Shown piece by piece: positions 46,137 through 55,206 of a DNA stretch of 64,000 nt. The stretch is from assembly GCA_025056175.1 (NCBI GenBank), contig JANWWK010000003.1, positions 21,981 to 85,980 of the forward strand. The letters run 5' to 3'. The stretch is from Anaerolineales bacterium. GTDB taxonomy: Bacteria; Chloroflexota; Anaerolineae; Anaerolineales; Villigracilaceae. The notes under the pieces were generated by a model. That model was given only the letters and a program-made list of their open reading frames with translations, searched no databases and was not told the DNA's origin. Both the position numbers and the translations under genes were made by a program. Position 1 is the stretch's first letter. Every line of letters begins with the position of its first letter.

Positions 46137-47312
46137 ATGACAAACCAACCACTCACAAAAGTTTTCCTGCTCCTGACGATTGGCGCGCTGGCGCTTTCTG
46201 CCTGTAATCTCTCTGCAAGCGAACCCACTCCCACCCAGGTCAGCCTGGAAGTCGTATACACTTCTGCCGCACAGACGGTAGAAGCCCAATTGACCGGTAC
46301 TGCTGCCGCGCAGCCAACCGCCACCTTCACCCCTTCTCCCACCCCACCGCCAACCCAAACGCCCACACCGGCGGCGACCAATACCACCATACCCACCCTG
46401 CCACCGACATCAAGCAGCGGTGGCGGAGGGTCAACCGCTGTCGGCTGCAACGATGCACGTTTCGTCGCCGATGTCACCATCCCCGATGGGCAGCAGATGG
46501 CGCCTGGCACGGCCTTCACCAAAACCTGGCGCGTACAAAACAGTGGCACCTGCGCCTGGAATGCAAATTACAAGCTCACCTTTGTCAGCGGCGATGGCAT
46601 GAGCGGTGTCACCACACCCATCAACCAGACCGTCAATCCCGGCGGCATTGTAGATGTTTCTATTGCGCTCACAGCGCCTGCAACGCCAAAAACCTACATT
46701 GGCTACTGGCGGCTGGCAACAGACGGAGGGCAGGCTTTTGGGACTTCGCTATACGTCCAAATCGTGGTCAGTGGGACGCCCGTAACGCCCGGCACCGGCA
46801 CGGTTTTCCCCTCCATCACTCCCACGTTTGGCGCAGTGGGTTGCTACAACGCTGCGCTGGTCAGCGCTAACCCGCCGGATGGGGTCAGCATTGCCCCCGG
46901 TGACTCGTTCCGCAAGACGTGGATTATCAAGAACACCGGGACATGTGAATGGAACGATAACTTCCGCTTTGCCTTCGTCAGTGGCGACATTCTGCGCGAT
47001 AACACGACCAACCGTTTGCGGCGCGGCACCATCAAGCCCGGTGGTACGATTGAATACTCACTGGATTTCACCGCTCCGCTTGCGCCTGGCACGTATACCA
47101 GCATCTGGCGGCTGATGACCGATACCGGCACATTCTTCGGGCCGAGTTTTACATCCCAGATTATCGTGCCGGGAGCAACCTTCACCCGCACACCAACCGC
47201 TTCTACGACGCCTTCACCCGCACCCGGAACACCCACACCCTCAGCAACACCTGTGCCGCCTACCAACACGCCCGTACCGACCGACACTCCCACTCCTTCG
47301 CCAACGCCATAA
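46137..47312 (+). CDS. Lipoprotein with two NBR1-type Ig-like domains
   Basis: 391 aa. The lipobox is LALSAC (Cys about 23). A Thr/Pro linker follows, then two related Ig-like domains (about 110-215 and 240-350) with the repeated pattern APGTAFTKTWRVQNSGTCAWN / APGDSFRKTWIIKNTGTCEWN. A TPTPT tail closes it. The domain resembles the central domain of the eukaryotic autophagy receptor NBR1. Bacterial copies are surface proteins of unknown role. Start chosen at ATG 46137 because GGAGG precedes it. Confidence 0.87.
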   Translation: MTNQPLTKVFLLLTIGALALSACNLSASEPTPTQVSLEVVYTSAAQTVEAQLTGTAAAQPTATFTPSPTPPPTQTPTPAATNTTIPTLPPTSSSGGGGSTAVGCNDARFVADVTIPDGQQMAPGTAFTKTWRVQNSGTCAWNANYKLTFVSGDGMSGVTTPINQTVNPGGIVDVSIALTAPATPKTYIGYWRLATDGGQAFGTSLYVQIVVSGTPVTPGTGTVFPSITPTFGAVGCYNAALVSANPPDGVSIAPGDSFRKTWIIKNTGTCEWNDNFRFAFVSGDILRDNTTNRLRRGTIKPGGTIEYSLDFTAPLAPGTYTSIWRLMTDTGTFFGPSFTSQIIVPGATFTRTPTASTTPSPAPGTPTPSATPVPPTNTPVPTDTPTPSPTP

Positions 47313-47320
47313 CCCCAACA

Positions 47321-47354
47321 TCAAAAACGCCCTGCTCTGGCAGGGTGTTTTTGA
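47321..47354 (+). terminator. Bidirectional Rho-independent terminator
   Basis: TCAAAAACGCCCTG and CAGGGTGTTTTTGA arms between the convergent lipoprotein and NUDIX genes, with T-runs both ways (one G-T mismatch). Confidence 0.85.
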
Positions 47355-47371
47355 TAACAGACAGTATCACA

Positions 47372-47935
47372 TCAGGCAGCGCTTTCAGGAAAATGCTGGT
47401 CGAGCCAGGCAAGCGCCAACCCTAACGTAGCCGTCCAGGAAAGCATCTTGAACTCGCCGTTGAGCATTGCGCGGCGCGCTTCTTCACGGGTCAGCGGGAC
47501 AATTTCCTGTTCTTCCAGGTCGCCGGAGTGCGGTTCGGTTACGGGTCTGGCACCTAACGCCAGGAAGAGATGGGCTGTGCCACAGCGACGATTGGCGTCG
47601 GCAGCATACTTGCCGAGAAAGACCATTTCACGGGCTTCACAGCCCATTTCTTCATACATTTCACGACGAGCGGCCTGTTCAGGCGTCTCACCGGCGTCAA
47701 TCATGCCCCCCATAGTGGAGAGCGAGACCTCGCCAACGCCATATTTGAACTGCCGCATCACCAGCAGACGGCCATCTTCCAGTACCGGCAAAACATCTAC
47801 AAACTCCGGGATGACCACCCACGGCCAGTTTTCGATGATTCGACCATCGGGCAATTCCACGGTGTGCCGTTCGACGGCGAGAAAACGGCTGAAATCCAGC
47901 ACCAATTCACGGGAAAGTGTTTTCCAGGGTTTCAT
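47372..47935 (-). CDS. NUDIX hydrolase (ADP-ribose pyrophosphatase-like)
   Basis: 187 aa with a full NUDIX box, GGMIDAGETPEQAARREMYEEMG (about 95-117). The N-terminus resembles ADP-ribose pyrophosphatases (VERHTVELPDGRIIENWPWV). Hydrolysis of nucleoside-diphosphate sugars is likely, though the substrate is unproven. The ATG at 47935 is preferred over an upstream TTG; neither has a good SD. It lies 64 nt after the YgeW-like gene on the same strand and may be co-transcribed. Confidence 0.88.
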   Translation of the reverse strand: MKPWKTLSRELVLDFSRFLAVERHTVELPDGRIIENWPWVVIPEFVDVLPVLEDGRLLVMRQFKYGVGEVSLSTMGGMIDAGETPEQAARREMYEEMGCEAREMVFLGKYAADANRRCGTAHLFLALGARPVTEPHSGDLEEQEIVPLTREEARRAMLNGEFKMLSWTATLGLALAWLDQHFPESAA

Positions 47936-47999
47936 GAGCAAAAAAGAGAGGAGCGGCAAATCACCGCAGGGGCAACTTGCGGCTCATCTCTCAAGCATC

Positions 48000-48989
48000 T
48001 CAGGACATCGTCAGCGCCATGACCGCTTTTTGAGCGTGCAGGCGGTTTTCGGCTTCATCGAAAACAACCGATTGCGGCCCATCGAGAACGCTGGAGGTGA
48101 CTTCGATGTCGCGGTCGGCAGGCAAGGGGTGCATATAAATGGCATCAGGTTTGGCAACCCTGAGTTTGGCGTCGTCCATAATCCAGTGCTTATACATATC
48201 TTGCAGACGCTTGCCTTCGGCTTTATCGGTCGTGGTGAGCAAGGGTCCCCACGATTTGGCATAGATGACATCAGCATCCCGGCAGGCTTCGGTCATGCCA
48301 TCTGGGTCGGCGATAATCTCGAAAGCAGTGCCGGCTTTGCGGGCTTCTTCTTTGGCCTGTTCGACAATTTCGGGCATAAGCGGAAATTCCGGCGGATAGG
48401 CCAGCGTGACATCCATACCAAAACGCGGCATTTGCAAAATCAGCGACTGCGGTACAGAAATGGGCTTAAGGTACGAAGCGGCATAAGCCCACGAGACGAC
48501 AATTTTCTTGCGGCGCAAATCGCGGCCTTTCTTTTCCATAATGGTCATCAGGTCGGCCAGGCATTGGAATGGATGATACACATCGCACTGCATATTGAGC
48601 ACTGGTGCGCGGCTGTGCTTTGCCACTTCGTTGAGGTATTTATTGCCTTCGCCGTAGTCACAATGGCGAATCGCAATGCCATCGAAATAGCGTCCATAAA
48701 TTTGACCGATTTCGACCGCCGTATCACCATGAGAGATTTGGGTCGTATCACTTTCTATGAAAGCAGCATGTCCGCCGAGTTGTGCCATGCCAGCCTCGAA
48801 CGAACCGCGCGTGCGGGTGGACGAGAAGAAAAACAGCATCGCCAGTACCTTATCGCGCAGGTATGGATGCGGTTCACCCAAAGCGCGCTTACGCTTCAGG
48901 TCCCAGGCCACATCCAGTACAGTTTCGACTTCTTCTTTGCTGAAATCGAGGTCGCCGATAAAATCTCGGCCACGAAAATTGGTTTGCAT
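48000..48989 (-). CDS. ygeW: YgeW-like carbamoyltransferase
   Basis: 329 aa carbamoyltransferase. The carbamoyl-phosphate motif is SSTRTRGSFE (about 55), the CDVYHPFQCLADLMT segment is present, and the C-terminal motif reads HPLPADR rather than HCLP. The stretch WAYAASYLKPISVPQ...RFGMDVTLAYP matches my memory of E. coli YgeW, whose acceptor is not ornithine or aspartate. Downstream of a YgeY-type hydrolase, as in enteric purine clusters. ATG 48989 has AAGGAG upstream. Ornithine-type acceptor not excluded. Confidence 0.8.
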   Translation of the reverse strand: MQTNFRGRDFIGDLDFSKEEVETVLDVAWDLKRKRALGEPHPYLRDKVLAMLFFFSSTRTRGSFEAGMAQLGGHAAFIESDTTQISHGDTAVEIGQIYGRYFDGIAIRHCDYGEGNKYLNEVAKHSRAPVLNMQCDVYHPFQCLADLMTIMEKKGRDLRRKKIVVSWAYAASYLKPISVPQSLILQMPRFGMDVTLAYPPEFPLMPEIVEQAKEEARKAGTAFEIIADPDGMTEACRDADVIYAKSWGPLLTTTDKAEGKRLQDMYKHWIMDDAKLRVAKPDAIYMHPLPADRDIEVTSSVLDGPQSVVFDEAENRLHAQKAVMALTMS

Positions 48990-49035
48990 ATTCAAATACT
49001 CCTTTAGGGTTAGGATTGGGTATCAGTTGGGAGAG

Positions 49036-49554
49036 TTATACACGCAAAACTTGCACATCAATAAACTGGCCGTTTTCCCACCTCAGGCGGACGCCTTCGC
49101 AGTATTCGAGGTAATCGCCCATAGTGGAAAAATCGAAGGCAGGGAGACAGCCAACAGCACTGAGTTCGACCACACCGCCGTGCGTTACTACCAGCGCTGC
49201 ACCGTCTTCAGGCAAAGAATCCGCTAAATTTGTGTAGAAAGCGGCCAAATTCCGGGCAAACACAAACGTAGCGCCTCCCCGCCGATAAGCGGCGGCATAA
49301 TCGGAAAAGGAAGCCGGCCAGGGGCACTCCACCTCGACCAAATCGCCGGTGGTAGCCAGCAATTCGACCTTCTCATCTACTGTGAACCCCATTGCTTCAG
49401 CAGTTTGAACTGCGCGCGGCAACGGGCTGGCAACCACGCGGTCAAAACGGCGCATTTCCTTTCCTATCCAGCGCGCAAGAGAAATACCCTCTTCCGAAAG
49501 GTCTTGTGCGGCACGATGGCGCAGAGAATGGCGGCGGATTTCAATGATTTTCAC
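49036..49554 (-). CDS. Histidine phosphatase superfamily protein
   Basis: 172 aa. The N-terminal phosphohistidine motif reads IRRHS (His about 9) and the second catalytic His lies in VTHGGVVE (about 125), so both are present. It overlaps the YgeY-type gene by ATGA, hence co-translation. The substrate is unknown: small phosphosugars, nucleotides or a phosphoprotein (SixA-like) are all possible. Its place inside a purine-salvage-like operon suggests a metabolic rather than signalling role (inference). Confidence 0.8.
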   Translation of the reverse strand: MKIIEIRRHSLRHRAAQDLSEEGISLARWIGKEMRRFDRVVASPLPRAVQTAEAMGFTVDEKVELLATTGDLVEVECPWPASFSDYAAAYRRGGATFVFARNLAAFYTNLADSLPEDGAALVVTHGGVVELSAVGCLPAFDFSTMGDYLEYCEGVRLRWENGQFIDVQVLRV

Positions 49555-50747
49555 AGCAAACTAGTCAAGAGGGCATAAAACTCTGTGGATTTGACTACGT
49601 CGGCCAGCGGAACGGAATCCCGCACAGTGTGGGCCGTTTCTTCATCCCCGGGACCAAAGCCAATGGCCGGAATGCCTGCCTTGCCTGCCCAGTAAGTGCC
49701 ATTTGTAGAAAAGTTCCACTTGCCGGTTGGTGCTTCGGGCAAGCCAATCAGACGGCGCACTTTTTGTCCGGCCTGCACCAGCGGATGGTCTTCTTCTAAT
49801 GCCCAGGCAGGAAAGTATTTATCTACAGGAAACACAAAGCCGGTATAAGACGGTTCATCGTAGAAAAGTTCTTCCACCTTGACCGTTGCGCGCAACTCAG
49901 ATGGAATCAGGGCTTCCACCTGTTTTTTGACCTGCTCTTTGGTTTCACCGAAGGTCATACGGCGGTCAATGAAAATCACCGCTTCATCGGGAACGGCATT
50001 GATGCTCGGTGTCTGCACCTTCATATCGCTGACGGTAATCTTGCCATGTCCTAAGAAAGGATGGTCACCAAGCTCAGGCTCCAGGTCACGAATGCCGGCA
50101 ATGACAGGTAGAAGTTTATAGATAGCATTCTCGCCCAAATGATTGCTGGCAGCGTGCGCACTGCGGCCTTTGGCCGTGACTTTCATCTCCAACCGTCCTT
50201 TGTGACCACGATATACCTGCATTCGGGTAGGTTCACCGATAACCACAAAATCAGGACGAATGTGAGGGTCAACTTCTACAAACGCATTGGGGGCAATGCC
50301 ATCACACCATTCTTCCATGTTGCCAAAATAATAGGCTGTCCAGCCTTCCAGTAAACCCAAATCACGGGCAATGGCAAGCCCATATACCATGCCAGGCGTT
50401 GAACCTTTTTCATCACAAGCGCCACGTGCATAAAGAACACCATTTTCGACTTTTCCTGTAAATGGGTCCCATTCCCATTCGGTCGGGTCGCCAATCCCCA
50501 CCGTATCGATGTGAGAATCAAAGACGATCACACGCGGACCGTTGCCGATACGTCCAATGGTGTTCCCCATTTTATCGAAACGAACTTCATCGTAGCCAAG
50601 TTTACGCATTTCAGCTTGAATACGCTCTCCAACGGGGCCAATTTTGGATTCTATGCTGGGAATAGCCACAATATCACGCAAAAACTGAACAATTGCTGTT
50701 TCATGCTGGGCAACGCGGGCATGAATTTGGGAGACAACTTCGCTCAT
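49551..50747 (-). CDS. ygeY: YgeY-type M20 family amidohydrolase
   Basis: 398 aa dinuclear-metal hydrolase. The metal motifs FDSHIDTVG, ARGACDEKG and GNMEEWCDGI are visible, followed by GEPT and a dimerisation insert (KGRSAHAA). The subset EEWCDGI and SHIDTVGIGDPTEW match the YgeY group tied to anaerobic purine or selenium metabolism. Likely cleaves an amide, probably a carbamoyl-type or diaminopropionate-related metabolite. ATG 50747 has GGAGG upstream. Neighbours are the phosphatase and the GntR regulator. Confidence 0.83.
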   Translation of the reverse strand: MSEVVSQIHARVAQHETAIVQFLRDIVAIPSIESKIGPVGERIQAEMRKLGYDEVRFDKMGNTIGRIGNGPRVIVFDSHIDTVGIGDPTEWEWDPFTGKVENGVLYARGACDEKGSTPGMVYGLAIARDLGLLEGWTAYYFGNMEEWCDGIAPNAFVEVDPHIRPDFVVIGEPTRMQVYRGHKGRLEMKVTAKGRSAHAASNHLGENAIYKLLPVIAGIRDLEPELGDHPFLGHGKITVSDMKVQTPSINAVPDEAVIFIDRRMTFGETKEQVKKQVEALIPSELRATVKVEELFYDEPSYTGFVFPVDKYFPAWALEEDHPLVQAGQKVRRLIGLPEAPTGKWNFSTNGTYWAGKAGIPAIGFGPGDEETAHTVRDSVPLADVVKSTEFYALLTSLL

Positions 50748-50771
50748 ATTCAAAACCTCCAAGATTATGGT

Positions 50772-51518
50772 TTATTGTTCACCGGAAACAGGTGTCAACT
50801 CGCTATTCAGACCAACTTTACGGATAAGATGAAACTTAAAGTAGCCGGGGACAAAATAACTATATGAGTAATCTACCACCCGTCCGCTGGCAGTGTACAG
50901 TTTGGCGATGAACTGCAAGAGAACATCACCGCGCTGAATTTCGAGCATTTTGGCGACCTCGGCACTCGCATTAATAGCCGTAATTTCGGTGCGACTAATC
51001 GTTAAGGGGTCACCACGTGAGAGAAGGTAATCTAACACCGAACCACTAAAACGATTACCGAGTTCTTCAGGATGCAAAACATCCGCCGGCAGGGTATCTA
51101 CCAAATACGCCACCGGGCGGTTTTCGGCGCGCATCGTGCGCGAGACGCGCACCAGGGGGTCTCCTTCGGCTACTTCGAGGATGCGGGCAATCTCCAGGTC
51201 GGCAGACATTTTTTCGATGGTCACTGGACCAGGGCCAACGTTCAATCCGGTGCGACGCGCTAACGTCAGCATGGATTCCAACACTTCCAGTCCACTTTCA
51301 ATTACCGGCGGCTTGCCGACCACATACGTCCCAGCGCCTTGACGGCGACGGATAAGCCCCTGCGCTTCAAAGGTGCGCATGGCTTCGCGCAGAGTCGCGC
51401 GGCTGACGCCCAAATCGGCGGCCAAATCGGGTTCGGAGGGCAGGCGCGTCCCGGCAGGCAGACGCGCAATCAGCGCCGAAAGGTCGGCTTGTAAACGTTG
51501 GAAAGGAAAATGGGGCAT
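50772..51518 (-). CDS. GntR-family transcriptional regulator with UTRA domain
   Basis: 248 aa. The N-terminal winged helix-turn-helix holds the GntR signature RLPSEPDLAADLGVSRATLREAMRTFEAQGLI...GAGTYV (about 22-70). The C-terminal UTRA-like effector domain (about 90-240) includes PLVRVSRTMRAENRPVAYLVDTLP. HutC-type members sense small metabolites. It likely regulates the flanking purine genes, being transcribed between adenine deaminase and the YgeY-type gene; this target is inferred. GGAG lies upstream. Confidence 0.88.
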   Translation of the reverse strand: MPHFPFQRLQADLSALIARLPAGTRLPSEPDLAADLGVSRATLREAMRTFEAQGLIRRRQGAGTYVVGKPPVIESGLEVLESMLTLARRTGLNVGPGPVTIEKMSADLEIARILEVAEGDPLVRVSRTMRAENRPVAYLVDTLPADVLHPEELGNRFSGSVLDYLLSRGDPLTISRTEITAINASAEVAKMLEIQRGDVLLQFIAKLYTASGRVVDYSYSYFVPGYFKFHLIRKVGLNSELTPVSGEQ

Positions 51519-51694
51519 GGAGACTCCGGTTATCAGTTATCAGTGAACAGGGATTAGCGCTTTGCTTTGAACAAGTACGGATTTTTACGTCGCAAAATGA
51601 CTTCTAACTTCAAACTTTGCAGTTTTTCAACCGGCGCTTGTGAAATTCGCCAATATGCTGCGAACCCCATCATTACTCTCTCCAAAAATGAATG

Positions 51695-53479
51695 TTATTC
51701 TATCACCGGCACGAAATCGAAGCGATTCACGTCCACCAGCCCCTTATCGGAAATCCGCAATTCAGGAATAACGACGAGGGCCAGCAAAGAAAGCTGCATG
51801 TTGGGATTGTTCAGGGTACAACCACACGCACGAAAACCTTCCAGCACCGTTTCGGCCTGGCGGGCGACTTCCTCAACCGGCGCATTCGACATCAAACCTG
51901 CAATCGGTAGCTGTACCTCGCCGATGATTTGCCCTTCTCGAATGACGACCTGTCCGCCACCTGTTTCGGCCAGGCGGTTGGCAGCCTGCGCCATATCAGT
52001 TTCATCGGTGCCGACGACAATCATGTGATGGCTGTCATGGGCCACACTGGTTGCCACTGCACAGCGCGTCTGAAAACCAAAACCGCTCACCAGGCCAACC
52101 TGTATCGTACCAGCAGCGTGATGCCGTTCCACCAGAGCCACTTTGGCAATATCCGGCGAGGGATGCCTGGTGAAAAGCGAAGAGCGAATTTCACCTTTTT
52201 CTGGTGTCAAAACCAGGCGCAAATGGCGCGTGGGCGCCTGGTTTTCGATGACACCAATCACATTTGCCACCACAGAGGTACGAAGATTGGTCAGTTCGAT
52301 TTTGAAATCATCCGCAGTCAAGAGACGCTTGAGTTTAATGCTGTGTTTAACCCAATCGGGATACGGATACGGAGGCAGTTCGACCAGCCATTGCCCCTGT
52401 TCGGCAATCACCTGGCCTCTGGCTATCACCAGGTCAGCGCGGAAATCGTTCAGGTCGCGGACGAGTAAAACATCTCCCCAGCGGCCAGGCGCAATCAGGC
52501 CAATTTCCCGGCTCAGCCCAAAATGCTCAGCGGGGTTCAGGGTCGCCATCTGAAGGGCGGTCATCGGCGGCAGGCCTTCGGCAATCGCATGGCGCAACAC
52601 ACGGTCCATATGGCCATCATACGCCAGCGTTGCGGCGTGGCTATCATCGGTGCAAAGGATGAAACGACGCGGGTCGAGGCCGCGTTCCGTAATCGCTTTC
52701 GCCTGCACAGCGACATCATGCCAGGCTGAGCCATAACGCAGCATCGGTTTCATGCCTTGACGGGCGCGGGCCAGCGCATCTTCCAGGCGCGTGCCTTCGT
52801 GGTCATCTTCCGGGCCGCCGGCAGCATAAGCATGAAAGGCGCGCCCCAGGTCAGCGGAGGGATAATGTCCACCAATTGTTTTGCCCGCGTGTCGGGTAAA
52901 GTGCATTTCGGCGTGCATCTTTTCGTCCGACGCAATCACACCGGGAAAGTTCATCATTTCTCCCAACCCAATGATACCGGGCCAGGTCATTGCCTCGGCC
53001 ACATCGGCCGGGCTGATAGAGGCTCCCGGTGTCTCCAGGCCTGGTGCAGATGGAACACAGGAAGGCATTTGCACCCAGACGTGGATGGGCTGAACAGCGG
53101 CCTCATCCACCATAAGTTTGACGCCCTTCAACCCAAAAACATTCGCAATTTCGTGCGGGTCAATGAACATCCCGGTAGTACCGTGTGGCGCGACGGCGCG
53201 GACGAATTCCGTCACCGTCACCATCCCACTTTCGACGTGCATGTGTCCATCCAAAAGCCCCGGAACCAGATACCGCCCCTGCGCTTCAATGACTTGCGTC
53301 TGCGGGCCAATCGTATGAGCAGCGTTTTCGCCAACGTAAGCAATGCGCCCAGACACGATAGCAATATCGGTATGGGGAAGAAACTCTCCTGTCTGAACAC
53401 AAGCCCACACGCCATCTCGAATGACCAAATCGGCGGGCAGACGACCCATTGCAACGTGAACAAGAGTTTGTGTGAGCAT
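51695..53479 (-). CDS. ade: Adenine deaminase (Ade family)
   Basis: 594 aa two-domain amidohydrolase. Metal landmarks are LLDGHMHVESGMV (HxH, about 60), the FIDPHEIANVFG segment, GGHYPSADLG and CTDDSHAATL. The C-terminal Ade domain includes FGFQTRCAVATSVAHDSHHMIVVG. It deaminates adenine to hypoxanthine with a metal centre. ATG 53479 has AGGAGA upstream. It sits beside an 8-oxoguanine-deaminase-type gene and likely shares its transcript. All motifs look intact. Confidence 0.9.
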   Translation of the reverse strand: MLTQTLVHVAMGRLPADLVIRDGVWACVQTGEFLPHTDIAIVSGRIAYVGENAAHTIGPQTQVIEAQGRYLVPGLLDGHMHVESGMVTVTEFVRAVAPHGTTGMFIDPHEIANVFGLKGVKLMVDEAAVQPIHVWVQMPSCVPSAPGLETPGASISPADVAEAMTWPGIIGLGEMMNFPGVIASDEKMHAEMHFTRHAGKTIGGHYPSADLGRAFHAYAAGGPEDDHEGTRLEDALARARQGMKPMLRYGSAWHDVAVQAKAITERGLDPRRFILCTDDSHAATLAYDGHMDRVLRHAIAEGLPPMTALQMATLNPAEHFGLSREIGLIAPGRWGDVLLVRDLNDFRADLVIARGQVIAEQGQWLVELPPYPYPDWVKHSIKLKRLLTADDFKIELTNLRTSVVANVIGVIENQAPTRHLRLVLTPEKGEIRSSLFTRHPSPDIAKVALVERHHAAGTIQVGLVSGFGFQTRCAVATSVAHDSHHMIVVGTDETDMAQAANRLAETGGGQVVIREGQIIGEVQLPIAGLMSNAPVEEVARQAETVLEGFRACGCTLNNPNMQLSLLALVVIPELRISDKGLVDVNRFDFVPVIE

Positions 53480-53508
53480 TTTTCTCCTAATCAGCAAAGC
53501 CTGCCTGA

Positions 53509-54897
53509 TTAAATTGCATCCACCAACCGTTTCGCGGCGCGATTATGACGGGCAATCAATTCATTTTCATCTACCGTAACCAGCTGCCCCTCTCTAACAA
53601 CGAATCTACCACCGACGACGGTGTAATCCACACGACGCGGCTGACAGAACACAATCGCCGCAACCGGGTCGTGAACCGCACCACCCGCCAGGTCGAGTGT
53701 ATTCAGGTTGATGGCGAAAAAGTCGGCGCATTTGCCCGCTTCAAGCGAGCCGATGTCGCTGCGTCCCAACACCGCCGCGCCGCCGCGTGTTCCCAACCAC
53801 AAGGCCTGGCGCGCCGTCATCAATCTCCGCTCCGGGTTATTTGAGAGCGAGAAACCGGTAATCCCTTCACGCACGCGTGAGAGCAGCATTGCCTGGCGGA
53901 CTTCGGTCAGCAGGTGCGAGCCGTCGTTACTGGCAGAACCATCCACGCCCAGACCAACATTAACACCGGCGGCGAGATATTCGCGGATGGGCGCAATGCC
54001 AGAGGCCAGACGCATGTTGGAGGTGGGGCAGTGCGCCACACCGCATTGATGACGCGCAAACACGGCAATTTCCTGGGGATTGACGTACACCGCATGGGCA
54101 AACCACACATCTGCACCGACCCAATCCAGCGACTCCATGTACCCGACCGGGCGGTAGCCGAATTTCTGAAGACAGAATTGCTCCTCATCTTCGGTTTCGG
54201 CCAGATGTGTATGCAGATGAACCCCATATCGGCGCGCTAAAGCGGCAGATTCTTTCATTAGAGTTCCCGTCACCGAAAAAGGCGAACAGGGGGCGAGGAC
54301 GATTTGGGTCATCGAACCCGGTTTCGGGTCATGATAGCGCTGGATGACGCGCTCACTATCAGCCAGGATGTGTTCCTCGCTGTCGGTGACAGAATCAGGA
54401 GGCAGGCCGCCTTGCGATTCACCGAGGGACATGGAACCGCGTGAGGCATGCAGTCGCACTCCCAACGTGCGCCCGGCTTCGATTTCATCATCCAATTTCG
54501 AGCCGTTTGGGAACAGGTAGAGATGGTCGGAAGCGGTGGTGCAGCCACTGAGCGCCAGTTCGGCCAGAGCGGTTTGGGCAGAAGTGAAAATATCCTCCGG
54601 CGTCAGACGCGCCCAAATGGGGTAGAGTGTTTTGAGCCAGTTGAAGAGATTGGCATCCTGCGCAGCAGGAAGGTTGCGCGTCAGGGTTTGGTAAAAGTGA
54701 TGATGAGTGTTGACCAGGCCGGGCAGGACAACGTGACCGGAGAGGTCGAGGACTTCATCGGCAACGGATGGCAAACTGGCAGTTTGCCCCACAGCCTCAA
54801 TGAAGCCGTCTCGGATAAAAAGGCCACCGTCCGAAATTTCGGTGTGGTGGTCGTCCATCGTGACGATGCAGGCATTTTTGACGAGGAGCGTGGTCAT
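53509..54897 (-). CDS. 8-oxoguanine deaminase-like amidohydrolase (SsnA/AtzF-type family)
   Basis: 462 aa amidohydrolase. The metal-binding GLVNTHHHFYQTLTRN (about 65) and LHTHLAETEDE (about 215), then AHAVYV, CGVAHCPTSNMRLASG and LGVDGSASNDG, complete the site. The HHHFYQTLTR pattern matches 8-oxoguanine deaminase. Alternatives are SsnA or guanine/cytosine-type deaminases. First gene of the operon, behind a strong promoter. ATG 54897 is used since the upstream start codon is TTG. Sequence supports the superfamily strongly, the substrate less so. Confidence 0.85.
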   Translation of the reverse strand: MTTLLVKNACIVTMDDHHTEISDGGLFIRDGFIEAVGQTASLPSVADEVLDLSGHVVLPGLVNTHHHFYQTLTRNLPAAQDANLFNWLKTLYPIWARLTPEDIFTSAQTALAELALSGCTTASDHLYLFPNGSKLDDEIEAGRTLGVRLHASRGSMSLGESQGGLPPDSVTDSEEHILADSERVIQRYHDPKPGSMTQIVLAPCSPFSVTGTLMKESAALARRYGVHLHTHLAETEDEEQFCLQKFGYRPVGYMESLDWVGADVWFAHAVYVNPQEIAVFARHQCGVAHCPTSNMRLASGIAPIREYLAAGVNVGLGVDGSASNDGSHLLTEVRQAMLLSRVREGITGFSLSNNPERRLMTARQALWLGTRGGAAVLGRSDIGSLEAGKCADFFAINLNTLDLAGGAVHDPVAAIVFCQPRRVDYTVVGGRFVVREGQLVTVDENELIARHNRAAKRLVDAI

Positions 54898-54935
54898 TGC
54901 TTTCGCCTGAAGGGGAGATTTGTCTGACAACTTCT

Positions 54936-54964
54936 AGTTTAGCAGAAAGGGATAGACAAGTCAA
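54936..54964 (-). promoter_or_regulatory. Promoter of the amidohydrolase/purine operon
   Basis: TTGACT-17-TAAACT on the minus strand, about 40 nt upstream of the first gene's ATG. Confidence 0.75.
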
Positions 54965-55020
54965 TCGTTAAGACGGGAAAAAATCCCCAAAACAGGGGAT
55001 ATTTGCCCAAGCGGGTAGAT

Positions 55021-55048
55021 TTGAATTCCTGACAATATCTAGTATAAT
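55021..55048 (+). promoter_or_regulatory. Promoter of the envelope locus
   Basis: TTGAAT-16-TATAAT; the expected start leaves a leader of about 150 nt before ATG 55207. Confidence 0.7.
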
Positions 55049-55206
55049 TACGCATAACGAAGCGGATGAATGTAAAACATGGGGAACGCCGCCGCGCACA
55101 ATCAAGAACAGTTTCACAGCTAAAAACACGTTGCATAGTCACCTGAACGCGCGAAACGCAGGGGATTCACCATCATTTCTGTTTTCTTCACCAACAAGGA
55201 CGCGCA

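Larger units (their letters stand above)
54898..55206. other. Divergent promoter region (purine operon / envelope locus)
   Basis: 309 nt without genes. Minus-strand promoter: TTGACT (54959-54964), 17-nt spacer, TAAACT (54936-54941). Plus-strand promoter: TTGAAT (55021-55026), 16-nt spacer, TATAAT (55043-55048). There is a short AT-rich stretch between. No ORF or clear operator palindrome was seen. Confidence 0.7.
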
